Origin: Pseudomonadota bacterium
GTDB lineage: Bacteria; Desulfobacterota; Desulfovibrionia; Desulfovibrionales; Desulfovibrionaceae
Direction of reading: 5' to 3'
DNA length: 12,005 nt
Assembly: GCA_023435825.1 (NCBI GenBank)
Contig: JAEZMB010000152.1
Span: 1 to 12,005 of the forward strand
Of this stretch, positions 1 to 5,423 are shown piece by piece. Each line of letters opens with the position of its first letter. The first letter of the stretch is position 1. Made by a program: the position numbers and the translations under genes. A model generated the notes under the pieces. It was not told where the DNA came from. It saw only the letters and a program-made list of their open reading frames with translations, and did no database searches.

Positions 1-12
1 CGCCCCCGGGCG

Positions 13-34
13 GCGGGGGGCCGGCGCCCCCCGC
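13..34. other. GC-only hairpin upstream of the asparaginase-like gene
   Basis: A perfect 9-bp inverted repeat (arms 13-21 and 26-34) with a 4-nt loop, made only of G and C. No T-tract follows on either strand, so it is not a canonical intrinsic terminator. It may be the 3' end structure of a gene left of the window. Bases 1-93 hold no gene that I can see. Confidence 0.35.
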
Positions 35-93
35 ACCCCCCGCCAGGGAAAAGGGGGGTTGGCTTCGCCGACGGAGCGCCAACAAGCGCAACA

Positions 94-609
94 ATGGGGA
101 AACATGTGAAACTTGCCGTCTATTCCATGGGCGGAACCATCGACAAGGTCTATTTCGACGACCTGTCCGACTACTCCGTGGGCGATCCGCAGGTCGGGGC
201 CATCCTGACCCAGGCCGGGGTGGACTTCACCTGGAGCGTCACCGAGATCGCCCGCAAGGACAGCCTCTACGTCACCGACGAGGAGCGCGGCGTCCTGCGC
301 GAACGCATCCTGGCCGACGCGGCCGGCCACGTGCTCATCACCCACGGCACCGACACCATGACCCGCACGGCCGAGTTTTTGGCCGATATCCCGGGCAAGA
401 CCATCGTCCTGACCGGGGCCATGAGCCCGGCCCGGTTCGCCGCCTCCGACGCGCCGTTCAACGTGGGCTGCGCCGTGGGCGCGGTCTGGTCCAGCCCCCC
501 CGGCGTCTACATCGCCATGAGCGGCCGGGTGTTCCCGGCCGGGGCCGTGCGCAAGAACCGCAAGCGCGGCCGTTTCGAGGACGCCGCCGCCGCCGGCGAG
601 GAAGCGTAG
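94..609 (+). CDS. Short asparaginase-like protein (N-terminal asparaginase domain only)
   Basis: A 171-residue protein matching the N-terminal catalytic domain of type I/II L-asparaginases, which normally exceed 320 residues. The first nucleophile motif GGTID is at residues 13-17 and the HGTDTM motif at 84-89. The segment GKTIVLTGAM at 101-110 is also typical, and Lys154 in AVRKN sits where the family's catalytic lysine lies. The residues needed for amide hydrolysis therefore appear present, but the whole C-terminal domain is missing. The end is basic and then alanine/glutamate-rich, and the frame closes cleanly, so this looks like a natural single-domain form rather than a broken gene. The ATG at 94 has no good ribosome site. 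A GTG at 106 preceded by GGGGA is an equally good start. Activity on asparagine is family inference only. Confidence 0.8.
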   Translation: MGKHVKLAVYSMGGTIDKVYFDDLSDYSVGDPQVGAILTQAGVDFTWSVTEIARKDSLYVTDEERGVLRERILADAAGHVLITHGTDTMTRTAEFLADIPGKTIVLTGAMSPARFAASDAPFNVGCAVGAVWSSPPGVYIAMSGRVFPAGAVRKNRKRGRFEDAAAAGEEA

Positions 610-673
610 GGGCGACCGCACGATTCACGTGGAACCGGCGCAAGTTGTGTCGCGCTGCGATGTTTAGCGATAG

Positions 674-701
674 GCAAGACGTGACGGCCGTTACGTCTTG
701 C
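674..701. promoter_or_regulatory. 28-bp dyad just upstream of ilvA
   Basis: A near-perfect palindrome centred at 687/688. The two 14-bp arms differ only at one G.T position. It ends 16 nt before the ilvA start and abuts its ribosome-binding site (AGGTAG, 705-710). No T-run follows, so a terminator is unlikely. An operator, or an RNA hairpin affecting ilvA translation, fits better. The rest of 610-717 shows no gene, and I could not pick a convincing promoter. Confidence 0.45.
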
Positions 702-717
702 ATCAGGTAGAAGCCGT

Positions 718-1917
718 ATGATCGAACTCGCCGATGTCCTGGCCGCCAGGGAGCGCCTGTCGCCCCGGCTGGCCCCCACGCCTTTTTTGCAGTCCCAGGT
801 GCTTTCGGCCATGACCGGGGCCGCCGTCTGGGTCAAATTCGAAAACCATCAGTTCACCGCCTCCTTCAAGGAACGCGGCGCGCTCAACAAGCTGCTGACG
901 CTCTCCGAAACCGAACGCTCGCGCGGCGTGTCGGCCATGTCCGCCGGCAACCATGCCCAGGGCGTGGCCTACCATGCCAAGAACCTGGGCATCCCGGCCG
1001 TCATCGTCATGCCGGCCCATACCCCGTCGGTGAAGGTGGAGCACACCCGTGCCCACGGCGCGGAAGTCGTGCTGGCCGGCGAAACCCTGGCCGAGGCCAC
1101 CGAGGCCGCCCGCCGCATCACGGCCGAGCGCGGCCTGACCTTTGTCCATCCCTTTGACGATCCCATGGTCATGGCCGGCCAGGGCACGGTGGCCCTGGAA
1201 ATGCTGGACGTCGTGCCCGACCTCGACGTCATGGTCACGCCCATCGGCGGCGGCGGGCTTATTTCCGGCGTGGCCACGGCGGCCAAGGGCGTGCGCCCGG
1301 ACATCGAGGTCGTGGGCGTCCAGGCCGCCTGCTATCCGTCCATGCTGTGCGCCATGCGCGGCGAGCCGCCCGAAGGCACGGGCAACACCATCGCCGAGGG
1401 CATTGCCGTCAAGTATCCGGGCGCGCTCACCACGGAGGTGGTCAAGGCCCGGGTGGACGCGGTCTTGACCGTGGACGAGCCGCGCCTGGAGCAGGCCGTG
1501 GCGCTTTTTCTCTTCATCGAAAAGACCGTGGCCGAAGGGGCCGGCGCCTCGCCCCTGGCCGCGCTGCTGGAATATCCCGGCCGTTTCGCCGGCAAGAAGG
1601 TCGGTCTGGTCCTTTCCGGCGGCAACATCGACCCCCGGCTTTTGGCCTCGGTCATCATGCGCGAGCTCATCCGCGAAGGCCGGGTGGTGACCATCCGCCT
1701 GCCCATCTCCGACCGTCCCGGCACCCTGGCCCAGGTGACGGCCGTGCTGCGCGACAGCGGGGCCAACATCATGGAGATCCAGCACCACCGCACGCTTTTA
1801 GCCCTGCCGGCCAAGGAAGCGAGCCTGGAAATTGCCTTCGAGGCCAGGGACCGCGAACATGGCCGGTCGGTTGTGGCCGCGCTGACGGCGGCGGGATTTC
1901 AGCCGGAAGTGTTGTAA
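718..1917 (+). CDS. ilvA: Threonine dehydratase (PLP-dependent) with C-terminal ACT domain
   Basis: A 399-residue fold-type II PLP enzyme that deaminates threonine (and usually serine) to 2-oxobutyrate, feeding isoleucine synthesis. The PLP lysine is Lys51 in SFKERGAL. The substrate loop SAGNHAQG is at 75-82, and the glycine-rich phosphate loop GGGGL at 177-181. The segment LSGGNID at 299-305 is typical of this family. Residues about 325-399 form a single ACT domain (RLPISDRPGTLAQV, then GANIMEIQHHR). This matches the ~400-residue one-ACT class rather than the ~510-residue E. coli biosynthetic form. The start is supported by AGGTAG seven nt upstream. The gene stands alone, with a strong terminator after it. 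Whether it is biosynthetic (ilvA) or catabolic (tdcB-like) cannot be told from sequence alone. Confidence 0.93.
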   Translation: MIELADVLAARERLSPRLAPTPFLQSQVLSAMTGAAVWVKFENHQFTASFKERGALNKLLTLSETERSRGVSAMSAGNHAQGVAYHAKNLGIPAVIVMPAHTPSVKVEHTRAHGAEVVLAGETLAEATEAARRITAERGLTFVHPFDDPMVMAGQGTVALEMLDVVPDLDVMVTPIGGGGLISGVATAAKGVRPDIEVVGVQAACYPSMLCAMRGEPPEGTGNTIAEGIAVKYPGALTTEVVKARVDAVLTVDEPRLEQAVALFLFIEKTVAEGAGASPLAALLEYPGRFAGKKVGLVLSGGNIDPRLLASVIMRELIREGRVVTIRLPISDRPGTLAQVTAVLRDSGANIMEIQHHRTLLALPAKEASLEIAFEARDREHGRSVVAALTAAGFQPEVL

Positions 1918-1930
1918 TTCCCGTTGCCCG

Positions 1931-1953
1931 CGCGCCAAGCCCCCCCTGGCGCG
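1931..1953. other. GC-rich hairpin after ilvA
   Basis: A perfect 7-bp inverted repeat (1931-1937 with 1947-1953) around a C-rich loop, lying between the stops of the convergent ilvA and hicB genes. It lacks a T-tract on either strand. It may protect mRNA ends or assist termination from the hicB side. Confidence 0.3.
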
Positions 1954-1962
1954 TCGGACCTG

Positions 1963-2004
1963 CCGGCCGTGATCACCGCGTGTGGTCGCGGCCGGTTTTT
2001 GTTT
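1963..2004 (+). terminator. Intrinsic terminator of ilvA
   Basis: A 12-bp stem (1963-1974 paired with 1984-1995, two G.T pairs) with a 9-nt loop, directly followed by TTTTT and then GTTT on the plus strand. It lies 46 nt after the ilvA stop. The stem and T-tract overlap the last codons and stop of hicB, read on the other strand, so one sequence serves as terminator and as coding end of the convergent gene. Confidence 0.8.
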
Positions 2005-2419
2005 CCTCGAAGGACAACACCAACCGCTGGCCCAGAGCCGCCGCAGCCCGTTCCAGGCTTTTGAGCGACGGCCAGTGCCCCGGATCTTCCAGCCGCTTGG
2101 CGGCCGGCCAGGAAGTGCCCAGGGCGCGGGCCAGATCGGCCAGGGCGCGCGGTCCACGGGCGAAGCGCACGAGCAGGGCGGCCTGGGTCTTGGCGTCGGG
2201 GGCGATGAGGCGTTCACCGGGGCCTGCCGGGGAGGGCGCGGCTATGGGCAGATCGTGGGCGATCTTGGTTTCGAGCATGGCGGTCAGCACTTCCGAGGCG
2301 TAATAGAGGGCCTCTTCCTCGCTGTCCCCTTCGGTGAAGGTGTCGGCGAAGTCGGGAAAACTTACGAAATAGCCGCCCCCTTCCTGAGGTTCGAGACGGG
2401 CAGGGTAGCGGATTTCCAT
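1973..2419 (-). CDS. hicB: HicB-type antitoxin with C-terminal HTH
   Basis: A 148-residue antitoxin partner of HicA. Residues 1-60 form the partially degraded RNase-H-like HicB domain (YPARLEPQEGGGYFVSFPDF, then TEGDSEEEALYYASEVL). Residues about 73-138 form an XRE-type helix-turn-helix region (RALADLARALGTSWPAAKRL at 91-110, then LKSLERAAAALGQRLVLSF), which is expected to bind the operon's own promoter. The ATG at 2419 has a good ribosome site (TAGGAG), and that site overlaps the stop codon of hicA, so translation of toxin and antitoxin is probably coupled. Its 3' end runs into the ilvA terminator. In this family the protein neutralises HicA directly and autoregulates the operon. I see no defect in the frame. 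Confidence 0.9.
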   Translation of the reverse strand: MEIRYPARLEPQEGGGYFVSFPDFADTFTEGDSEEEALYYASEVLTAMLETKIAHDLPIAAPSPAGPGERLIAPDAKTQAALLVRFARGPRALADLARALGTSWPAAKRLEDPGHWPSLKSLERAAAALGQRLVLSFEETKTGRDHTR

Positions 2420-2427
2420 GGCTTCTC

Positions 2428-2613
2428 CTATTTGAGCGTAACGCCGGTCTGGCGGGCGATGGCGGCCAGCAGGCCGGCCCCCAGGTCTTTCGCGCCATGT
2501 ACCGGCACCGGGACCGCCCGGCCATCCTTGAGCATGACGTGATGGCTCCCCTTGATGCGGTCGAGACGCCAGCCGGCGGCTTTGAGCCGTTCGATGACGT
2601 CATGTCCGTTCAT
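2428..2613 (-). CDS. hicA: HicA-type mRNA interferase toxin
   Basis: A 61-residue toxin of the HicA/YcfA family, which have a double-stranded-RNA-binding-like fold and cleave mRNA independently of the ribosome. The diagnostic string GWRLDRIKGSHHVM is intact, including the active-site histidine in GSHH, and the C-terminal end AIARQTGVTLK is typical. I chose the ATG at 2613 because family members begin near MxGxxVI. The ribosome site AGAGG touches this ATG with no spacing, so a TTG at 2631, which adds six residues, remains possible. It lies upstream of hicB with an 8-nt gap, the usual toxin-first order. The intact active site suggests a working module. Confidence 0.9.
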   Translation of the reverse strand: MNGHDVIERLKAAGWRLDRIKGSHHVMLKDGRAVPVPVHGAKDLGAGLLAAIARQTGVTLK

Positions 2614-2617
2614 CCTC

Positions 2618-2647
2618 TTTTGGTATATCAAAAAAGAACTATGTCAA
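2618..2647 (-). promoter_or_regulatory. Probable hicAB promoter and operator
   Basis: Read on the minus strand there is a perfect -35 box TTGACA (2647-2642) and a TATACC -10-like box (2627-2622). The 14-bp spacer is short. A 16-bp near-perfect palindrome at 2618-2633 (one mismatched pair) covers the -10 box and touches the hicA ribosome site. Family knowledge says HicB proteins with an HTH repress their own promoter. That this palindrome is the operator is inference. Confidence 0.5.
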
Positions 2648-2932
2648 CTGTCGGCTTCGGACGGCGTCTCGGGGAGCCCTGCCACGTGGCCGGCGTTGCC
2701 GTCGCCAGCGCGCACGCCGCTGCTGGCGTCGCGTCCCTGAAAAACATACGAGAGCATGGTGTAAGAAAAGATCATGGTTTTCGTCTGTTGGCCGTGAAAG
2801 GCTCCATGCGCATTTTCGTGGCCGCGACACGGCCCCCAAAGTTCCGCGCCCCGTTGCCGCCAGGCCCTGGCTGGGGTAGGGCTTTTAGGCCACGGCCCGA
2901 CTGTCCGGGCCGGCCCAATCAGGAGGAAGGTC
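2648..2932. other. Divergent intergenic region between hicAB and the DUF2238 gene
   Basis: No convincing gene on either strand. It holds three small inverted repeats: 2703-2709 with 2722-2728 (7 bp), 2864-2868 with 2878-2882 followed by TTTT (a weak terminator-like site with no known plus-strand gene before it), and 2893-2899 with 2906-2912 (7 bp), which sits in the leader just ahead of the ribosome site AGGAGG at 2921-2926. I could not identify a reliable promoter for the downstream gene. Confidence 0.4.
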
Positions 2933-3559
2933 ATGGCGCGCTGGTTTCCCGAAGCCCTGGCGGCGGCGTTCGCGGTGTTTTTCGTCCTGCTCGGCATCGC
3001 GCCGGTCTCCCGGGAGGTCTGGTGGGCCGAGGTCATCCCCATCCTGGTCGTCTATCTCCTGCTCGTGGCCGGGGCCCGGCGCTTCCGGTTTTCCAACCTG
3101 GCCTATGCGCTCATGGCCGTCTGGCTGTTCCTGCACACCATCGGCGGGCATTACACCTTCGCCAACGTTCCCTTTGGCTTCATCACCGACCTGTTCGGCT
3201 TCTCGCGCAACCACTTCGACCGGATGGCCCATTTCACCGTGGGCTTTTACGCCTTCCCCCTGGCCGAATACCTCTGGCGCAGGCGGCTGGCCCATCCGGC
3301 CGTCATCGCCGTGTTTGGCCTCACCATGATTATGGCCGTGGCCTGCGCCTACGAGATCATCGAATGGTGGTACGCCGCCGCCGAGGGCGGTCAGGCCGGC
3401 ATCGAGTTTCTGGGCAGCCAGGGCGATGTCTGGGACGCCCAGAAGGACATGCTGGCCGACACCCTGGGCGCTGTGGTCGCCGTGGCCCTTTTCTGGATCG
3501 TCCGTCACCGGCTGCCCGTGGAGCCTGACCGGGCCGAGGCGTATCGACACGACCGCTAG
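2933..3559 (+). CDS. DUF2238 / YjdF-type inner-membrane protein
   Basis: A 208-residue integral membrane protein with about six hydrophobic segments (roughly residues 8-25, 33-48, 56-72, 97-113, 121-140 and 172-190). It carries the hallmark conserved strings of the DUF2238 family (E. coli YjdF): HTIGGHYTFA at 68-77, RNHFDRMAHF at 92-101, YEIIEW at 140-145, and FLGSQGDVWDAQKDM at 159-173. The many conserved His, Asp, Glu and Gln residues near membrane ends suggest a metal-binding or enzymatic site, but no function is established to my knowledge. The start is firm, with AGGAGGAAGG seven bases or fewer upstream. It is monocistronic, reading away from hicAB. A terminator candidate lies about 190 nt downstream. 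Confidence 0.9.
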   Translation: MARWFPEALAAAFAVFFVLLGIAPVSREVWWAEVIPILVVYLLLVAGARRFRFSNLAYALMAVWLFLHTIGGHYTFANVPFGFITDLFGFSRNHFDRMAHFTVGFYAFPLAEYLWRRRLAHPAVIAVFGLTMIMAVACAYEIIEWWYAAAEGGQAGIEFLGSQGDVWDAQKDMLADTLGAVVAVALFWIVRHRLPVEPDRAEAYRHDR

Positions 3560-3746
3560 TGTCGCGTCCACGAAGCGCGCCTGTGGCGTTTGGTGGCAAC
3601 GAGCTAAATCCGCTGTAGTTTCTCCAAAAATCCGGGCGCATTCGTCAGGGGGCCGGCCATCAGGCCGGGCCTGCTTCCGGGCGTGGTGCCGCGCCTGTCG
3701 CTGATTTTCGTCGTTTCCCAAGCCTTTCTTTTCTGGCTCGCCGCCG
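3560..3746. other. Gene-poor stretch with a possible coding relic
   Basis: No convincing gene. One plus-strand frame is open from 3608 to the TGA at 3758-3760. Its last codons (from a GTG at 3683) would encode a 25-residue hydrophobic peptide containing LSLIFVVSQAFLFWLAAAA. There is no ribosome site, and its stop falls inside the loop of the terminator hairpin at 3747-3772. It could be the decayed tail of a membrane-protein gene, or chance. Confidence 0.2.
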
Positions 3747-3781
3747 CAGCCGCCGGGTGACTCCGGCGGCTGTCGCTTTTT
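3747..3781 (+). terminator. Intrinsic terminator candidate
   Basis: A perfect 10-bp GC-rich stem (3747-3756 with 3763-3772) and a 6-nt loop, followed after four bases by TTTTT at 3777-3781. It would stop transcripts from the DUF2238 gene and insulate the molybdoenzyme cluster to the right. Confidence 0.7.
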
Positions 3782-3811
3782 GACCCATTCGCCGGGCCAA
3801 ATTGACCCATT
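3780..3811. repeat. Two 10-bp direct repeats resembling IS21-family end repeats
   Basis: TTGACCCATT occurs at 3780-3789 and again at 3802-3811, a 22-bp period, separated by GC-rich CGCCGGGCCAAA. On the minus strand this reads as TGGGTCAA units joined by a CCGGCG block. That is the style of multiple terminal repeats I recall from IS21-family (istA/istB) elements. No transposase gene is nearby, so it would be an isolated end or remnant. The assignment is from memory of the pattern only. Confidence 0.35.
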
Positions 3812-3975
3812 TGTACCTTGTTTCAAAAGGCTGTTTGTTTTCAGCGTGTTGGCATTCCTATGTCAAGACAGGCCGGAAGAAGCGACGGTCACGCAGGGTC
3901 ACCATGTCTGTCGTTGGCGAGCGCGTTACGCGGCGGGATATCCATGGATGCCCGTATGCAATGGTGTCGTGGCAT

Positions 3976-3991
3976 TGGCCTGTAAATTGCT
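3976..3991 (+). promoter_or_regulatory. Candidate sigma-54 (-24/-12) promoter for the molybdoenzyme cluster
   Basis: TGGCCT, five bases, then TTGCT matches the sigma-54 consensus TGGCAC-N5-TTGCW with the invariant GG (3977-3978) and GC (3989-3990) exactly ten bases apart. It lies in the gap upstream of the MoeA-like gene in the right orientation. Transcription would begin near 4002, giving a leader of about 260 nt. Two direct GGTCAC repeats (3887-3892 and 3897-3902), one helical turn apart and about 100 bp upstream of that start, are where an enhancer-binding activator could sit. Confidence 0.45.
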
Positions 3992-4025
3992 TTTTCAGTG
4001 TGAGTGGATTTATTGTGTTGTAAAA

Positions 4026-4051
4026 AACATAGAGCAGAAACGTGCTATGTT
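4026..4051. promoter_or_regulatory. AT-rich inverted repeat, possible operator
   Basis: A perfect 7-bp inverted repeat, AACATAG at 4026-4032 and CTATGTT at 4045-4051, with a 12-nt spacer, in the AT-rich island (line 4021-4080 is about one third GC). It lies between the sigma-54-like and sigma-70-like sites upstream of a molybdopterin gene. A regulator site (for example a ModE- or TunR-type molybdate/tungstate regulator) is possible but not shown by the sequence. Confidence 0.3.
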
Positions 4052-4106
4052 CAAATTAACAGAGAAAATTAGGCTGCGAAATGCCGTTGCTGCAGAGCTC
4101 TTCTTG

Positions 4107-4134
4107 TTCATGATTGAGTCGTGTTAAGTTTAAT
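4107..4134 (+). promoter_or_regulatory. Weak sigma-70-like promoter candidate
   Basis: TTCATG at 4107-4112, a 16-bp spacer, then TTTAAT at 4129-4134 (five of six matches to TATAAT). The -35 box is poor. It lies just before the GC-rich leader of the MoeA-like gene and could be a second, basal promoter. Confidence 0.3.
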
Positions 4135-4147
4135 ATAGCAAATTTTT

Positions 4148-4225
4148 GGCAGCGCCCGGGGCTGCCGGCCCGAGACAGGGGCTGTGGCCGGCCGACGAGC
4201 CGGCCGATGCCGGACAAGGTCCGGC
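4148..4225 (+). promoter_or_regulatory. Structured 5' leader with competing hairpins
   Basis: A GC-rich leader directly after the AT-rich promoter zone. Hairpin A pairs 4148-4153 with 4161-4166. Hairpin B pairs 4164-4170 with 4186-4192 and has an inner ACAG/CTGT stem at 4175-4185. Hairpin C pairs 4186-4192 with 4199-4205 (7 bp, loop CGACGA). Hairpin D pairs 4209-4215 with 4219-4225. B and C share the same central arm, so they exclude each other, as in a cis-regulatory RNA switch. Molybdenum- or tungsten-cofactor riboswitches precede such genes in other bacteria. I could not match the Moco consensus by eye, so the identity is open. Confidence 0.4.
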
Positions 4226-4261
4226 CAACCCATAACCAACCGCAAGGGAAGAAGACGCGCC

Positions 4262-5326
4262 ATGCAGGTGAGCCAAGAAGTCCTCCGGCACCGAAACGCC
4301 CCCATGCGTTCCATTCCCGTCCACCAGGCCTCGGGCATGGTCCTTTGCCACGACATCACCCGCATCGTGCCGGGCGAGGGCAAGGGGCCGGCCTTCCGCA
4401 AGGGCCATGTCGTCGAGGACGGCGACATCGAAACCTTGCTCAAGCTCGGCAAGGAACACCTCTACGTCTGGGATCTGGCCGACGGCTTCATCCACGAGGA
4501 CGACGCCGCCGACCGCATGGCCCGGGCCATCGCCGGACAGGGCATCGTGCTGTCCGCCCCCTGCGAGGGCCGCATCAACCTGCTGGCCGCCCACGCCGGC
4601 CTGCTGTCCATCGATGCCGACATCCTGCGCCGCCTAAACGCCATCGAGGAAGTGACCATCGCCACCCTGCACGGCAACGTCGTGGTGACCCCGGGCCAGA
4701 TGCTGGCCGGCACCCGGGTGGTGCCGCTGGTGGTGGACGAGGCCAAGATCGAGGCCGTGGAGGCCGTGTGCGACGAGTACGGCCCGGTGGTGCGGGTGCG
4801 CCCCTTCCGGCCGCTGCGGGTCGGCGTGGTGACCACCGGCGGCGAGGTCTACCACGGCCGCATCAAGGACGCCTTCGGGCCCATCCTGCGCCGCAAGTTC
4901 GAGGACTTATCCTGCACCGTCACGCGCCAGATCTTCGTCCCCGACGATCAGGACATGACCGTGCGGGCCATCCATCGCCTCATTGACGAAGGGGCCGACA
5001 TGATCGCCGTCACCGGCGGCATGTCCGTGGACCCCGACGATCTCACCCCGTCGTCCATCCGGGCGGCCGGCGGCGAGGTCGTGACCTACGGGTCGCCGAC
5101 CTTTCCCGGGGCCATGTTCATGCTGGCCTACGTCGGCGAGATCCCCGTGGTCGGGCTGCCGGGCTGCGTCATGTACCACAAGGCCAGCATCTTCGACCTG
5201 ACCGTGCCGCGCCTTGTGGCCGGCGAGCATCTGACCCGGGACGACATCGTGGAACTGGGGCACGGCGGCCTTTGCGCCATGTGTCCCGAATGCCGCTATC
5301 CCGCCTGCGGCTTCGGCAAGGGATAG
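4262..5326 (+). CDS. MoeA-like molybdopterin-binding protein with C-terminal four-cysteine motif
   Basis: A 354-residue protein. Residues about 185-320 form a MoCF (MogA/MoeA) molybdopterin-binding domain: TTGGEVYHGRIKDAFGPIL at 191-209, TGGMSVDPDDLTP at 251-263, and the GLPGCVM loop at 298-304. The N-terminal half (about 15-180) resembles the MoeA-type linker region only loosely and lacks a full MoeA architecture. The C-terminus holds Cys338, Cys341, Cys344 and Cys349 in a CxxCxxCx4C pattern that could bind a metal or iron-sulfur cluster. I take the ATG at 4262 because AAGGGAAGAAG precedes it. A longer frame from 4184 would overlap the leader hairpins. Placed immediately before a molybdoenzyme gene, it most likely inserts or tailors molybdopterin cofactor for Mop. 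That role is inferred from context and domain. Confidence 0.87.
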   Translation: MQVSQEVLRHRNAPMRSIPVHQASGMVLCHDITRIVPGEGKGPAFRKGHVVEDGDIETLLKLGKEHLYVWDLADGFIHEDDAADRMARAIAGQGIVLSAPCEGRINLLAAHAGLLSIDADILRRLNAIEEVTIATLHGNVVVTPGQMLAGTRVVPLVVDEAKIEAVEAVCDEYGPVVRVRPFRPLRVGVVTTGGEVYHGRIKDAFGPILRRKFEDLSCTVTRQIFVPDDQDMTVRAIHRLIDEGADMIAVTGGMSVDPDDLTPSSIRAAGGEVVTYGSPTFPGAMFMLAYVGEIPVVGLPGCVMYHKASIFDLTVPRLVAGEHLTRDDIVELGHGGLCAMCPECRYPACGFGKG

Positions 5327-5346
5327 GGCCTGGCCAAGGATTAAAG

Positions 5347-5379
5347 GCCGCGCGGACGGGAATCGGTTCCGGGCGCGGC
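5347..5379 (+). promoter_or_regulatory. Hairpin in the mop leader
   Basis: A 7-bp perfect outer stem (5347-5353 with 5373-5379) with a possible inner GGAA/TTCC stem (5359-5362 with 5367-5370), in the 97-nt gap between the MoeA-like gene and mop. There is no T-tract. It could stabilise the mop mRNA 5' end after processing or be part of a cis-regulatory RNA. The mop ribosome site is GGAG at 5411-5414. Confidence 0.35.
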
Positions 5380-5423
5380 GTCGGTAACGCGACAAACCTC
5401 CAACCGAAACGGAGCGAGACGAC

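Noticed and set aside
703..1788. A 361-codon open frame antisense to ilvA
   Set aside because: It has the same Gly/His/Asp-rich composition and no recognisable motif, and is opposite a clear threonine dehydratase. It is a shadow of codon bias.
2885..3826. A 313-codon minus-strand frame over the DUF2238 gene
   Set aside because: Low-complexity charged composition, antisense to a gene with firm family motifs and a good ribosome site.
3887..3902. The GGTCAC pair as the start of a repeat array or CRISPR
   Set aside because: Only two short copies with no regular spacers. At most a protein-binding site.
3780..4127. A 115-codon plus-strand frame (and an overlapping 73-codon one) in the AT-rich gap
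   Set aside because: No ribosome site, no recognisable domain, and odd composition. It overlaps the repeat pair and the promoter-like sites.
4148..4166. A second sigma-54-like match starting at TGGCAGC
   Set aside because: The spacing between the GG and the nearest GC is eleven, not ten, and the -12 element lacks TTGC. The site is better explained as a hairpin arm.
4184..4261. A 26-residue N-terminal extension of the MoeA-like protein from an upstream start
   Set aside because: The extension is Arg/Gly-rich, overlaps the leader hairpins and lacks a ribosome site, whereas the ATG at 4262 has AAGGGAAGAAG in front and family-like N-terminal sequence.
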